From contig JAAYVE010000046.1 in the NCBI GenBank assembly GCA_012517315.1, positions 1 through 64,000 on the forward strand: 64,000 nt of DNA, written 5' to 3'. Position numbers and translations under genes: made by a program. Below the pieces are notes generated by a model. The model had not been told where the DNA came from. It saw nothing but the letters and a program-made list of their open reading frames with translations, and did no database searches. The stretch comes from Deltaproteobacteria bacterium (GTDB lineage: Bacteria > Desulfobacterota > Syntrophobacteria > Syntrophobacterales > Syntrophobacteraceae). The number at the start of each line of letters is the position of its first letter. Within the stretch, counting starts at the first letter, position 1. Below, one piece after another: positions 34,179-43,348 of this stretch.

Positions 34179-34889
34179 ATGTTGGTCAGACACAAGAGCT
34201 ATTTCAACACGGGCTTGATTCTTGCCCTCACGTTCCTTGGGGTCCTGATCCTCATTTTCTCGCCCCTTTTCGACGGTAAGAACGGCCTGCAGTATGCCGA
34301 CGACCTCTTCAACAAGCTTTCCAAGGGCTCGTCCTATTTCATTCCCATGGTGACGGAAAACGCCAATAGGTTCCAGGGACAGAACATCGATCTGACGGTG
34401 AAACTCTCCGACGCCAAGTACGTGGAAAAGGCGGTGAAAATGGTCGTGGCGGCTGGGGGGCAGATCGGCGCCAAGGACGCGGAGGTGAAGGTCAGCGGCG
34501 ATCTGGGGAAACTCCTCGCCGCAGCCCTGAGGGACAGCGACTCCATGTATCACAACAAAGCCGATGAGGTCGCCTCCCGCTACGGCATCGACGGGCAGGA
34601 GGTCATGAGGGTCTGGTGGAACCTCTTCACTCCCATGGTGAAAGAACTTCAGAAACAGAAGAAAATAGGGGAAGCCAACATCGTGTCGGAAACCATCAGG
34701 AGAGCCATCGAGCCGGCTTACAACTTTTTCGGAATCGAGGCGCAGCGCGTGGTGGACAAGGCGTTCACGGTGATCTTCCTGCTCTTGTTCTATGTGGCTT
34801 ACACCATGTGGTGGGGATACGCCGTTTACTACCTGTTTGACGGGATCGGGCTCACCATGAAGAAGGCGAAAGTGAGGAAGGAGGTCTAG
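34179..34889 (+). CDS. Membrane protein of the second TauE operon, unknown
   Basis: A 236-aa protein with an N-terminal membrane segment (about 12-32), an extracytoplasmic region of about 160 residues, and a C-terminal pair of hydrophobic stretches (about 195-225, VIFLLLFYVAYTMWWGYAVYYLFDGI). I do not recognise the family. It starts 2 bases after the TauE stop with AGAGGAGG, so the two are coupled and probably form a complex. This layout (TauE, membrane partner, Usp) parallels the first TauE unit. Confidence 0.78.
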   Translation: MLVRHKSYFNTGLILALTFLGVLILIFSPLFDGKNGLQYADDLFNKLSKGSSYFIPMVTENANRFQGQNIDLTVKLSDAKYVEKAVKMVVAAGGQIGAKDAEVKVSGDLGKLLAAALRDSDSMYHNKADEVASRYGIDGQEVMRVWWNLFTPMVKELQKQKKIGEANIVSETIRRAIEPAYNFFGIEAQRVVDKAFTVIFLLLFYVAYTMWWGYAVYYLFDGIGLTMKKAKVRKEV

Positions 34890-34895
34890 GAGGAG

Positions 34896-35342
34896 ATGAT
34901 GAAAATATTGGTTCCCCTCGACGGGTCAGCATATTCGGACGAGGCACTCCAGGTGGCGATGGATCTCGCCGCCCTGAAGGGTGCTCAAATTTCCATCATC
35001 AGTGTCGTCCCCTACATCGGGGGAATGGACGACCACGAGATTTCCCCCGCAAGAAGGGAGAGGCACATGGACGGGTTCGAAAAACGTGCCGACGAGATCA
35101 TCAAGACGGCGTGGGAGAAGCTGGAGGCGGCGGGCCTCCAGGGTAGTTCCAACCGCTCCGTCGTCGAGTCCGCCTCCGTGCCCGATGCCATCATCGATTT
35201 CGCGGAGAAGGAAAAGTGTGATCTCATCGTCATGGGCAGCCGCGGCCTCAGCCCGTCCGCCCGTTTCAAGCTGGGGAGCGTCGCCAGCCAGGTGGCAAAG
35301 TACAGCCCCTGTTCCGTCTATCTGGTCAAAATCAAAGGTTAG
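34896..35342 (+). CDS. Universal stress protein (UspA family)
   Basis: A 148-aa protein beginning MMKILVPLDGSAYS, with the Usp nucleotide loop near the C-terminus (VMGSRGLSPSARFKLGSVASQVAKYSPCSVYLV). The G-x2-G-x9-G-S pattern for ATP binding is intact. A strong AGGAGG precedes it, 6 bases after the membrane protein gene. It is the last gene of the sigma-54-driven TauE unit. Confidence 0.92.
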   Translation: MMKILVPLDGSAYSDEALQVAMDLAALKGAQISIISVVPYIGGMDDHEISPARRERHMDGFEKRADEIIKTAWEKLEAAGLQGSSNRSVVESASVPDAIIDFAEKEKCDLIVMGSRGLSPSARFKLGSVASQVAKYSPCSVYLVKIKG

Positions 35343-35368
35343 TGCCGGTGAACACGGTTGACTCCGAG

Positions 35369-35398
35369 TTCCCTCTCCTCGCCTCGGGGGAGAGGGAA
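35369..35398. terminator. Hairpin after the TauE-Usp operon
   Basis: TTCCCTCTCC (35369-35378) and GGAGAGGGAA (35389-35398) form a perfect 10-base stem with a 10-base loop, 27 bases after the Usp stop codon. There is no T-tract, so termination strength is uncertain. Confidence 0.5.
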
Positions 35399-35495
35399 AG
35401 ACCGAAACGCCTCATGACGGGAGCATCTCTTCGAAAGCGCTTTTTTCAAGACAAGCCTTCGCAACGGTGAAAGACCCTATCCGGGAAGTGAGGCC

Positions 35496-35888
35496 ATGAG
35501 TTGTCAGTTTCATATTCTGGTGGCGGACCGAAACAGGCACGTGAGAGACCTGCTGCGCCGGGAGTTGCTCCAGGAAGGCTACAGTGTTCAGGTGGCCAAG
35601 GATGCCGACGAGGTCATGGCCATGATCGAGGGGTGCCGCATTCCGGACTTAGTTCTCCTGGACCTGGAAATACCCAATCCAGGAGGAATCGACATGCTGG
35701 AGATTCTGTCGGGGAGGGAGCCGCCCCTTCCCATCCTGGTCCACACGCTGGAGGAGGAGCCTGGAGTCGCGGACAGCCGGTGGCCGACGGTTGCCTTCCT
35801 CGAAAAAAGCGGAGACGTCTACAAGCTTAAGCGTGTCATTTCTCAGGTGCTGGAGCGGCACTATCCCCACCGTTTCCTGGGGATGTGA
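35496..35888 (+). CDS. Single-domain receiver protein
   Basis: A 130-aa receiver domain with N-terminal acidic residues (VADRNRH, weaker than the usual DD pair) and the acceptor Asp in LLDLEIPNPGG. The conserved Lys is present, but the following Pro is Ser (FLEKSGD). The output domain is absent. The divergence at the pocket suggests altered kinetics. The start has a GGAAGTGAGG ribosome site. Confidence 0.8.
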   Translation: MSCQFHILVADRNRHVRDLLRRELLQEGYSVQVAKDADEVMAMIEGCRIPDLVLLDLEIPNPGGIDMLEILSGREPPLPILVHTLEEEPGVADSRWPTVAFLEKSGDVYKLKRVISQVLERHYPHRFLGM

Positions 35889-36216
35889 AGATCCTGCGGG
35901 ATGGGGAGATGGCCGCGAGGGGGACTCAACTGGATCTTGCTGCGAGATTCTCCCTTTTGCGTGACGGGCGGAAGCGGGAATTTGATGTTGCACTTCCCAG
36001 GCTGAAGTTGGAAGATATGGTCTGTGCGGGATTCTGGGTATTGTGCTGCAAACCGGTGATGCCGCTGCAAACGGCGTCTCCGGCCCGAAGCTCTCGGAGA
36101 GCGATGGACGCGAACCTCGCAAGGATGCCCCAGATTTTCGCGGAAGCAGGGAGGGAGCCTGGCGGGTTCGTGGGAAAGACCCGACCGGTGGTGCCGGCCT
36201 AAAGCTTGAGGAGGTG
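35889..36216. other. Intergenic region without a supported gene
   Basis: These 328 bases lie between two receiver genes. No frame has a credible start with coding character. The end holds the ribosome site GAGGAGG of the next gene. Confidence 0.4.
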
Positions 36217-36648
36217 ATGCTCGTGGATGCTTTCAGCGTCCTGCTTGTGGACGACGAGGTGGAATTCCTCGACACGCTTTTGAAGCGGTTGAGGAAACGG
36301 AACCTGAATGTCAGTGGGGTGCACAGTGGGGAGCAAGCCCTTGCGTTCCTGCAGGCCCAACCTGTGGACGTTGTGGTGCTGGATGTGAAGATGCCGGGCA
36401 TGGACGGACTCGAGACCCTCCGCGCCATCAAGAAGTCGTTCCCGCTCATCGAAGTGATCATGCTCACCGGTCACGCAAACATGGAAGTGGCCATCGAAGG
36501 GATGGAACTGGGGGCCTTCGACTACCTCATGAAACCCATGGATATCGATGAACTCCTCTACAAGCTCCAGGATGCCTACAAGAAAAAGGCCCTCCATGAG
36601 CGGCGAATCCAGGATTCGGTGGAAGGGGTTTTGCGAGGCAAACGCTAA
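36217..36648 (+). CDS. Single-domain response regulator
   Basis: A receiver-only protein of 143 aa with acidic pair LVDDEV, acceptor Asp in VLDVKMPGMDG, Thr in MLTGHAN and Lys in YLMKPMD, plus a charged helical tail. ATG 36217 is very close to GAGGAGG; GTG 36223 has better spacing and may be the true start. It is a close relative of the receivers at 1892 and 11340. It immediately precedes the second PEP-synthase-like gene (21 bases), a good hint that the two work together. Confidence 0.9.
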   Translation: MLVDAFSVLLVDDEVEFLDTLLKRLRKRNLNVSGVHSGEQALAFLQAQPVDVVVLDVKMPGMDGLETLRAIKKSFPLIEVIMLTGHANMEVAIEGMELGAFDYLMKPMDIDELLYKLQDAYKKKALHERRIQDSVEGVLRGKR

Positions 36649-36669
36649 GACGGAAAAACGGCGGCGACC

Positions 36670-39348
36670 ATGTCCGCTTTGTCGCGTGTTTTGCGAAAAT
36701 GGTTTTCCAGGAAATCGAAGGAACTGTCGGCCGCCGAAGCGGAAGCGCTTCGCGCCGCGTTCAAGGCGCGGTACCACAGTTTCAAGCTGCTTCTGAGCGC
36801 CAACAACAAGGCGCTTGAGATCATGTCGCGCATCGAAGGGGCCCTCAGGGGAGACCGGCCGTTCGGCATGTCCTTTCTGCGGGCCAACTGCACCGCCGTG
36901 TCCGTCAATGTCTTCCGCATCGTTCAGAACATGGACCAGCTCGCCCCGGGCAAGTACAAGGATCTCTTCGACCGTTTCCAGCACATTCAGGAAGACATCA
37001 ACGCGAGACTCACCCGGAGAAAAGAACCCAGGGGAGAGGTGCTGGTGTTTCCCCTGTCTCAGGTGGACAAGACCATGGCGGACCAGGTGGGGAGCAAGAT
37101 GGCCAACATCGGCGAGCTCCACAGCCGGCTGCATCTTCCGGTCCCTCCGGGGTTTGTCATTTCGTCTTATGCTTACCATCGATTTTTTGAGCACAACGAC
37201 CTGCAGATGGAGATCAACCGTCGCCTCCAGGCATCTGAAAAGGGGGAACTGGATCAGCTGTATTCCCTGAGCGCGGACATTCAGCAGTTGATCATAAGGG
37301 CACAGTTGCCTGAGGATGTGGAACGGGCCATCATGGATGCCCACGCCGACCTGGAGAAACAGATGGGGAGGAATGTGAAGGTGTCCATGCGGAGCAGTGC
37401 CTTGGGAGAGGACTCCGCATCCACCTCTTTTGCCGGTCAGTACCGCTCCGAATTGAATGTGAGTTCGGAGAACATCCTCCAGGCCTACAAGGAGATCGTC
37501 GCCAGCAAATACAGCCTCCAGGCCGCCATGTATCGGCTCACAAGGGGCATTCTCGATGAAGAAATCGCCATGTGCGTGGGATGCATGGCCATGGTGAACG
37601 CCAAATCCGGAGGGGTGACCTATTCCCGCAACCCCTTGAATATCAGGGATGATTCCATTTGCATCAGTTCCGTCTGGGGCCTTCCCAAATCGGTGGTGGA
37701 CGGCAGCGTCGCATCCGACTATTTCGTTGTCTCCCGCAAGGGGAACCAGCCGGGGGAAATTGTCCGGAGGGATGTGAAGAACAAGACCGTCAAATTCGTG
37801 TGCTATCCTGACGAGGGTGTGTGCCGCATGGATGTCATGGAGGAGAAGGGTGGCGAGCCCTCCCTCACGGACGAGCAGATCCTGGAGCTCGCCCGGATCG
37901 CCGTCATGCTCGAAGAATACTACGGGACTCCCCAGGACATCGAATGGGCTGTGGATGAAGAGGGGAAAATCGTCCTGCTTCAGTGCCGTCCCCTCACCCA
38001 AACGGAAGGGAGACAGACGGAATTCGTCTGCACGGAAGACGACGTCGCATGTGACGCCCTTCTTTTGCAGGGGGACGCCACGGCCAGCTCGGGAGTGGCA
38101 GCCGGTCCGGCTTTTGTGGTGAGGCGGAACAGCGACGCCCTGCTTTTTCCCGATGGTGCGGTGCTGGTGGCCGCCCAGGCCCTTCCCCGCTGGGCGGCCC
38201 TCCTCAGCCGGGCGGCGGCTGTGATCACGGAGCAGGGCAGTGTGGCGGGGCACCTGGCCAACGTGGCGCGGGAGTTTGGGGTGCCGGCGGTCTTTGGTGT
38301 GCAGATGGCCACGGAGAAGATCGAAAGCGGCGTCGTACTGACCGTGGATGCCGACACTCGGAGGATCTACAGGGGGCGCGTGGAATCTCTCCTTGCCAAG
38401 GTCCAGCCATCCAGAAAGAACCTCATGGAAGGGAGCCCCGTTTACGAAATCCTCCGGGAAGTCTCGGAACTCATCATTCCCCTCCATCTTCTGGACCCGG
38501 ACTCCACGGAGTTCAAGGCCAGGAACTGCAGAACGCTCCACGACATCACCCGTTTCTGCCACGAAAAGTCCCTCAAGGAAATGTTCAGTTTCGGAAAGGA
38601 GCACCATTTTTCTGAGCGGGCGAGCAAGCAGCTTGTGTGTGATATTCCCATGCAATGGTGGATCATCAACCTGGACGATGGATTCAGGGAGGACGTCCCT
38701 GGAAAATTTGTCCATCTCTCCAATATTTCATCGGTGCCCATGCTGGCTCTCTGGGAGGGCATCACCGCCATACCCTGGTCGGGACCGCCTCCCGTTGACA
38801 CGAGAGGGTTCATGTCCGTGCTCTTGGAGGCTTCCGCCAACCCGGCACTGGACCCGTCCATGCCTTCCGAATATGCCAACAAGAATTATTTCATGATCTC
38901 CAAGAACTTTTGCAGCCTCAGTTCCCGTTTCGGGTTCCACTTCTGCACCGTGGAGGCGCTGGTGGGGGAGCGCCCCAACGAGAATTACGTCAGCTTCAAT
39001 TTCAAGGGCGGTGCAGCGGATTACGGCAGGAGGGTGAGGCGTGCCCACCTGGTAGCCAACATCCTTGAAGAGTTCGGATTCAGGGCCGAGGTGAAGGAGG
39101 ATGCCGCGTTCGCCCGCCTCGAAGGGTTTGAGGAGGGGGTCATGAAGGAGCATCTCAAACTCTTGGGTTACCTTCTCATGCACACGCGCCAGTTGGACAT
39201 GGTCATGTCCAATGACGCCTCCTTCGCCCAACACCGGTCCAAAATATTCAAAGACATCTGTTCCATCACGGATCCTGCGATCATCAGGATCGCCTGCGCG
39301 TATGGTGAGCTGGAAGGGGCCGCCAACGAACTGCGCGGCCTGCTGTGA
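36670..39348 (+). CDS. PEP synthase-like phosphotransfer protein with novel C-terminus, paralogue
   Basis: An 892-aa protein with the same layout as the one at 26552-29158. A helical N-terminus precedes ATP-grasp motifs (GSKMANIGELHSR, SMRSSALGEDSASTSFAGQY, QDIEWAVDEEGKIVLLQCRPL), then a swivelling phospho-His domain (AVITEQGSVAGHLANVAREF). The C-terminal region has the shared NFKGGAADYGRRVRRAH motif and no TIM barrel. In the first ATP-grasp loop the usual second Gly is Ser (GSK). The ribosome site is weak. It follows a receiver gene closely and precedes an acyl-CoA synthetase gene. The cellular role is unknown. Confidence 0.87.
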   Translation: MSALSRVLRKWFSRKSKELSAAEAEALRAAFKARYHSFKLLLSANNKALEIMSRIEGALRGDRPFGMSFLRANCTAVSVNVFRIVQNMDQLAPGKYKDLFDRFQHIQEDINARLTRRKEPRGEVLVFPLSQVDKTMADQVGSKMANIGELHSRLHLPVPPGFVISSYAYHRFFEHNDLQMEINRRLQASEKGELDQLYSLSADIQQLIIRAQLPEDVERAIMDAHADLEKQMGRNVKVSMRSSALGEDSASTSFAGQYRSELNVSSENILQAYKEIVASKYSLQAAMYRLTRGILDEEIAMCVGCMAMVNAKSGGVTYSRNPLNIRDDSICISSVWGLPKSVVDGSVASDYFVVSRKGNQPGEIVRRDVKNKTVKFVCYPDEGVCRMDVMEEKGGEPSLTDEQILELARIAVMLEEYYGTPQDIEWAVDEEGKIVLLQCRPLTQTEGRQTEFVCTEDDVACDALLLQGDATASSGVAAGPAFVVRRNSDALLFPDGAVLVAAQALPRWAALLSRAAAVITEQGSVAGHLANVAREFGVPAVFGVQMATEKIESGVVLTVDADTRRIYRGRVESLLAKVQPSRKNLMEGSPVYEILREVSELIIPLHLLDPDSTEFKARNCRTLHDITRFCHEKSLKEMFSFGKEHHFSERASKQLVCDIPMQWWIINLDDGFREDVPGKFVHLSNISSVPMLALWEGITAIPWSGPPPVDTRGFMSVLLEASANPALDPSMPSEYANKNYFMISKNFCSLSSRFGFHFCTVEALVGERPNENYVSFNFKGGAADYGRRVRRAHLVANILEEFGFRAEVKEDAAFARLEGFEEGVMKEHLKLLGYLLMHTRQLDMVMSNDASFAQHRSKIFKDICSITDPAIIRIACAYGELEGAANELRGLL

Positions 39349-39497
39349 TGATCCTGACCGGCCTGCAGCTTCCCACGGTGACGATGAGGACGGATTTTGC
39401 GTCCTTCGCCGGGGGACTCGTGCCTTTTAAGAGTCCGGCTCTGCCGGAATCGGCACGCAACCGCTGAGAAGCGCTGGTGAGCCTTGAGGGAAGTGTC

Positions 39498-42260
39498 ATG
39501 AGCATCTTCAACCTGGAGAAGATCTTCAAGCCTTCGGCCATTGCGGTGGTAGGAGCGAGCAGGAGAGAAAACAGCGTGGGGGAAGCAGTGATGCGGAACC
39601 TGACTCAGTGTGGCTACGAAGGATCCATCTTCCCCGTCAATCCCAAGTATGAGGAACTATTCGGCCTGACCACCCACGCCAGCATCCGGGACATCGAAGC
39701 GCCGCTGGATCTCGCGGTGATCACCACGCCCATCGAAACCGTCCCTTCCATCGTGGAAGCTTGCGCCTCGCGGCAGGTAGGGGCGGCCATCATTCTCTCG
39801 GCGGGGGGAAAGGAAGCGGGTGACGAGGGGCGTGCCATCGAGGCGCGCATCAGGGAAATCGCCTACAGGGGGAAGGTGCGTATCATCGGTCCCAACTGCC
39901 TGGGGGTTCTCTGCGCCGGGGTGAATCTCAACGCGAGCTTCGCCAACCACATGACCCTTCCCGGAAGGCTGGCCTTTATTTCCCAGAGCGGCGCCTTGTG
40001 CACGGCCATCCTGGACATAGCCCTTCACGAGCGGATCGGCTTCAGCCACTTTGTCAGCATCGGCAGCATGCTGGACGTGGATTTCGGGGACATCATCAAC
40101 TACCTGGGAAATGACCCGGAAGTGAGCAGTATCGCCCTCTACGTGGAGAACCTCTCCAATTTCAGAAAATTCATGGGCGCGGCGCGGGCCGTTTCAAGGG
40201 TGAAACCCATTGTCGTGCTCAAGTCCGGCCGCTCCCCGGCGGGGGCCAGGGCCGCCGCGTCCCACACAGGCGCCCTCGCCGGAGAGGACGCCGTTTACGA
40301 CGCCGCGTTCAAGAGGGCAGGGATTGCGAGGGTCCAAACCATTGAAGAACTCTTCGACTGTGCCGAACTGATGGCCAAGCAACCCAGACCGGGAGGCCCC
40401 GGCCTCGCCATCATCACCAACGCAGGAGGGCCGGGAGTCATGGCCGCCGACGCCCTGGCCCTTTACGGCATGGAACCGGTGACCCTCAACGCGGCCACCA
40501 TCGCACGCCTGGACGAATGCCTGCCCCGTTACTGGAGCCGGGGCAATCCGGTGGACATCATCGGAGACGCAACGCCGGACCGGTACCGGGATGCGGTGCG
40601 AATCTGCATGGCAGCCCCGGAAGTGAACAGCCTTCTGGTGATCCTGACTCCCCAGGCCCTGACGAACCCTACTGCGGTGGCGGAGAGTGTCACCAGGATC
40701 CTGGAGAGGAGACGGGTTTCCATTTTCACCGTCTGGATGGGGGCCGGAGACGTGGAAAAGGGGAGAGAAATCTTCAACCGGGCGGGAATCCCCACTTACG
40801 AGACACCCGAGCGGGCCGTCCATGCCTTCATGACCATGTACCGGTATTCCAGGAACCTGGAAATGCTGCAGGAAATCCCTCCCAAGCTTCCCCGGGACTT
40901 GCGCTTCAACCAGAGGGAAGCCTCGGAGATCATCCAAAAGGGGCTGGAAGAGGGGCGGAAGTTCCTGGATGAGGTGGAGTCCAAACGGCTCCTGGCAGCT
41001 TACGGCATCCCGGTGAATCCCACGGAGGCGGCTCGTTCCGAGGACGAGGCCGTGGCCGGGGCTGGGGCGATGGGGTACCCGGTGGTGGTGAAGATCCACG
41101 CGAAAGGCATTTCTCACAAGACAGACGTGGACGGAGTGATGCTCAACCTGCGCAATGAGTCCGATGTCCGCAGGGCTTTCAGGCAGGTGGTGGAAAACGC
41201 CCTGTTGACTCAACCGGATGCGGAAATCCTGGGTGTGACGGTCCAGCCCATGCTCAAAGGGCACTTATACGAACTGATCGTGGGCAGTGTCAGGGACAGG
41301 GACTTCGGACCGGTGATCCTCTTCGGCATGGGAGGAATCATGGCCGAAGTCCTGAAAGACCGCGCACTGGCCCTGCCCCCCCTCAACCGGCTCCTTGCCC
41401 GGAGACTGATGGAGGATACCCGGGTGTTCCAATTGCTCAAGGGATACAGGAATCGCCCCGGCATCAATCTGCTCCTGGTGGAAGAGGTCCTGATTCGTCT
41501 CTCCCATTTGGTCGCAGATTTCCCCCAAATCGTCGAACTGGATGTCAACCCTCTGGTTCCCGGGCGGGATCAGGTTTGGGCCGTGGATGCGAGGGTGGCC
41601 ATTGAACCCTCTGAGATCACCCCGCCCATGCACCTCGTCATCAGTTCCTATCCCGTTCAGCACGAAAAGCAAGTCGTCACGCGGGGAGGGATCGAGGTGT
41701 TGCTGCGCCCAGTGAAGCCCGAAGACGGACCTTTGCTGGTGGACCTCTTCAACACACTCTCACCCACCAGCATCTATTTCCGTTTCTTCCGACCCATCAA
41801 ATACCTTTCCCACGAGATGCTGGCGCGATTCACGCAAATCGACTATGACCGCGATATCGTTCTGGTGGCCATCGATCAACGGGGGGAGAGCGAGACGATG
41901 CTGGGGGTGGTGCGCCTCATGGGGGACCCGGACGCCACCAGGGCCGAGTTCGCCATCGTGGTGGGGGATCCCTGGCAAGGCAAGGGCGTGGGGGCCGCCC
42001 TGCTGGAGCACTGCCTGTCCATTGCCGCCGATCGGGGAATGAGGGAAGTGTGGGGATACGTGCTCCCTGAGAACACCACCATGCTCGCCCTGGGGCGAAA
42101 GGTGGGTTTCAGTGTCACCCGCGTGCCCGGGGCCGGCGAATTCGAACTGCGCATTGCCCTGTATCCGGGATGGACCCCCGATGCTGACCTTTCTTCAGAG
42201 CCCGCACCGATACCGGGAGATTCGTGTGGGAAAGGGAGGCGGTGGGGGAGCCCTCCATAA
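39498..42260 (+). CDS. NDP-forming acyl-CoA synthetase fused to a GNAT acetyltransferase
   Basis: A 920-aa protein. It has a CoA-binding domain (about 5-130, AIAVVGASRRENSVG), a succinyl-CoA-ligase-like domain with the phospho-His motif SHTGALAGED (about 255), an ATP-grasp domain (about 490-700, YPVVVKIHAKGISHKTDVDGV), and a C-terminal GNAT domain (about 730-880, GDPWQGKGVGAALLEHC). This is the layout of Pat/PatZ-type protein lysine acetyltransferases. In those the synthetase part is often inactive, but here the His is retained. ATG 39498 has a GAGGGA site. It could acetylate enzymes such as acetyl-CoA synthetase or make acetate and ATP. Confidence 0.9.
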   Translation: MSIFNLEKIFKPSAIAVVGASRRENSVGEAVMRNLTQCGYEGSIFPVNPKYEELFGLTTHASIRDIEAPLDLAVITTPIETVPSIVEACASRQVGAAIILSAGGKEAGDEGRAIEARIREIAYRGKVRIIGPNCLGVLCAGVNLNASFANHMTLPGRLAFISQSGALCTAILDIALHERIGFSHFVSIGSMLDVDFGDIINYLGNDPEVSSIALYVENLSNFRKFMGAARAVSRVKPIVVLKSGRSPAGARAAASHTGALAGEDAVYDAAFKRAGIARVQTIEELFDCAELMAKQPRPGGPGLAIITNAGGPGVMAADALALYGMEPVTLNAATIARLDECLPRYWSRGNPVDIIGDATPDRYRDAVRICMAAPEVNSLLVILTPQALTNPTAVAESVTRILERRRVSIFTVWMGAGDVEKGREIFNRAGIPTYETPERAVHAFMTMYRYSRNLEMLQEIPPKLPRDLRFNQREASEIIQKGLEEGRKFLDEVESKRLLAAYGIPVNPTEAARSEDEAVAGAGAMGYPVVVKIHAKGISHKTDVDGVMLNLRNESDVRRAFRQVVENALLTQPDAEILGVTVQPMLKGHLYELIVGSVRDRDFGPVILFGMGGIMAEVLKDRALALPPLNRLLARRLMEDTRVFQLLKGYRNRPGINLLLVEEVLIRLSHLVADFPQIVELDVNPLVPGRDQVWAVDARVAIEPSEITPPMHLVISSYPVQHEKQVVTRGGIEVLLRPVKPEDGPLLVDLFNTLSPTSIYFRFFRPIKYLSHEMLARFTQIDYDRDIVLVAIDQRGESETMLGVVRLMGDPDATRAEFAIVVGDPWQGKGVGAALLEHCLSIAADRGMREVWGYVLPENTTMLALGRKVGFSVTRVPGAGEFELRIALYPGWTPDADLSSEPAPIPGDSCGKGRRWGSPP

Positions 42261-42305
42261 AGGGCAACAGAGACAGAAAATGCGAGGGAGTGGAAGGAGC
42301 GCATC

Positions 42306-43274
42306 ATGCCGCATGCCAGTATCAGAAGAATACTCATCGCCGTGGACGGGTCACAGAATGCCATGGATGCCGTGCGTTACGTCGGAAAGACCCTGCCGGC
42401 CAAAGGGGTGCAGATCGTCCTGTTCCATGTCGTGGCCAAGATCCCCGACTCCTTCTGGGACGCGCAGAAGGAACCGGCGTATCAATACCGCATCGCTGAC
42501 ATCAAAACGTGGGAGGAAATGCAGGAGCGGAACATCATAGAGTTCCTCCGGGAATCGCGCCGCATCCTTGTGGAGACCGGAGTCCCTGACCATGCCATTG
42601 TGGAAAGGGTTCAGGAGCGAAAGGCGGGAATTGCCAGGGATATCATCCAGGAAGCCGGTACGGGTTATCACGCGGTGGTTTTGGGCCGCAGGGGTGTCAG
42701 CCAACTCAAGGACCTGATCCTTGGGAGCATTGCCCTTAAACTGCTGGAGGGAATCTCCGAGGTGCCGGTCTGGGTGGTTGGGGGGGGGATGCAGCGAGGC
42801 AAGGTGCTCGTGGCTCTTGACAATTCCGAAGGGGCCATGCGTGCCGTGGATCACGTGGCCTCCACGTTGAACGATTCGGACTGGTTCCAGGTAACCCTTT
42901 ATCACGCCGTCCGCGGTCTGGATATCTTGCAGGGGATTTATGAAAAGGGGATTGCGGAGGCACTTCAGAAGGATTGGAAAACGACGGCGGAAATGGAGTT
43001 GGAGTCGAGAAGGCAGGAAATGGAGCCCGTGTTTCGGGAAGCCCGCGAGCGCCTCGTGGCGGCAGGGATGAACCCGAGGCGCATCCAGGAGAAGCTGGAG
43101 AAAGGGGGCGGGAGTCGCGCGGGGTGCATTCTGGAGGAAGCGGAAAACGGGGCCTACGACACCATCGTGGTGGGGCGCAGGGGATTGTCGCGTGTGCAGG
43201 AATTCTTCATGGGCCGGGTGAGCAACAAGGTCGTCCAGTTGGCCGGGGAACAGACCGTCTGGGTGGTCAGTTGA
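42306..43274 (+). CDS. Tandem universal stress protein
   Basis: A 322-aa protein with two Usp domains (about 5-157 and 164-322). The first starts RRILIAVDGSQNAM and ends with VLGRRGVSQLKDLILGSIALKLLEG; the second starts KVLVALDNSEGAM and ends with VVGRRGLSRVQEFFMGRVSNKVVQLAGEQTVWVV. The nucleotide-loop GS/GR is intact in the first; the second has GRVSNK where S/T is usual. The ribosome site is AAGGAG. It lies 45 bases after the acyltransferase gene and is probably cotranscribed. Confidence 0.92.
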   Translation: MPHASIRRILIAVDGSQNAMDAVRYVGKTLPAKGVQIVLFHVVAKIPDSFWDAQKEPAYQYRIADIKTWEEMQERNIIEFLRESRRILVETGVPDHAIVERVQERKAGIARDIIQEAGTGYHAVVLGRRGVSQLKDLILGSIALKLLEGISEVPVWVVGGGMQRGKVLVALDNSEGAMRAVDHVASTLNDSDWFQVTLYHAVRGLDILQGIYEKGIAEALQKDWKTTAEMELESRRQEMEPVFREARERLVAAGMNPRRIQEKLEKGGGSRAGCILEEAENGAYDTIVVGRRGLSRVQEFFMGRVSNKVVQLAGEQTVWVVS

Positions 43275-43296
43275 CGGGGAAGAGGGTTTTCCAGGA

Positions 43297-43317
43297 GTCT
43301 CCCCGAGCCGGGGAGAC
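43297..43317. terminator. Bidirectional hairpin between convergent genes
   Basis: GTCTCCCC (43297-43304) and GGGGAGAC (43310-43317) form a perfect 8-base stem with a 5-base loop between the convergent Usp and endonuclease IV genes. No T-tract is seen. Confidence 0.5.
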
Positions 43318-43348
43318 GGGCACGGTGTAAAGAAGGGAGAACCGACGT

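Noticed and set aside
36199-38715. 838-codon open frame on the minus strand
   Set aside because: It is antisense to the second PEP-synthase-like gene, which has clear domain motifs; no motif is seen in the antisense frame.
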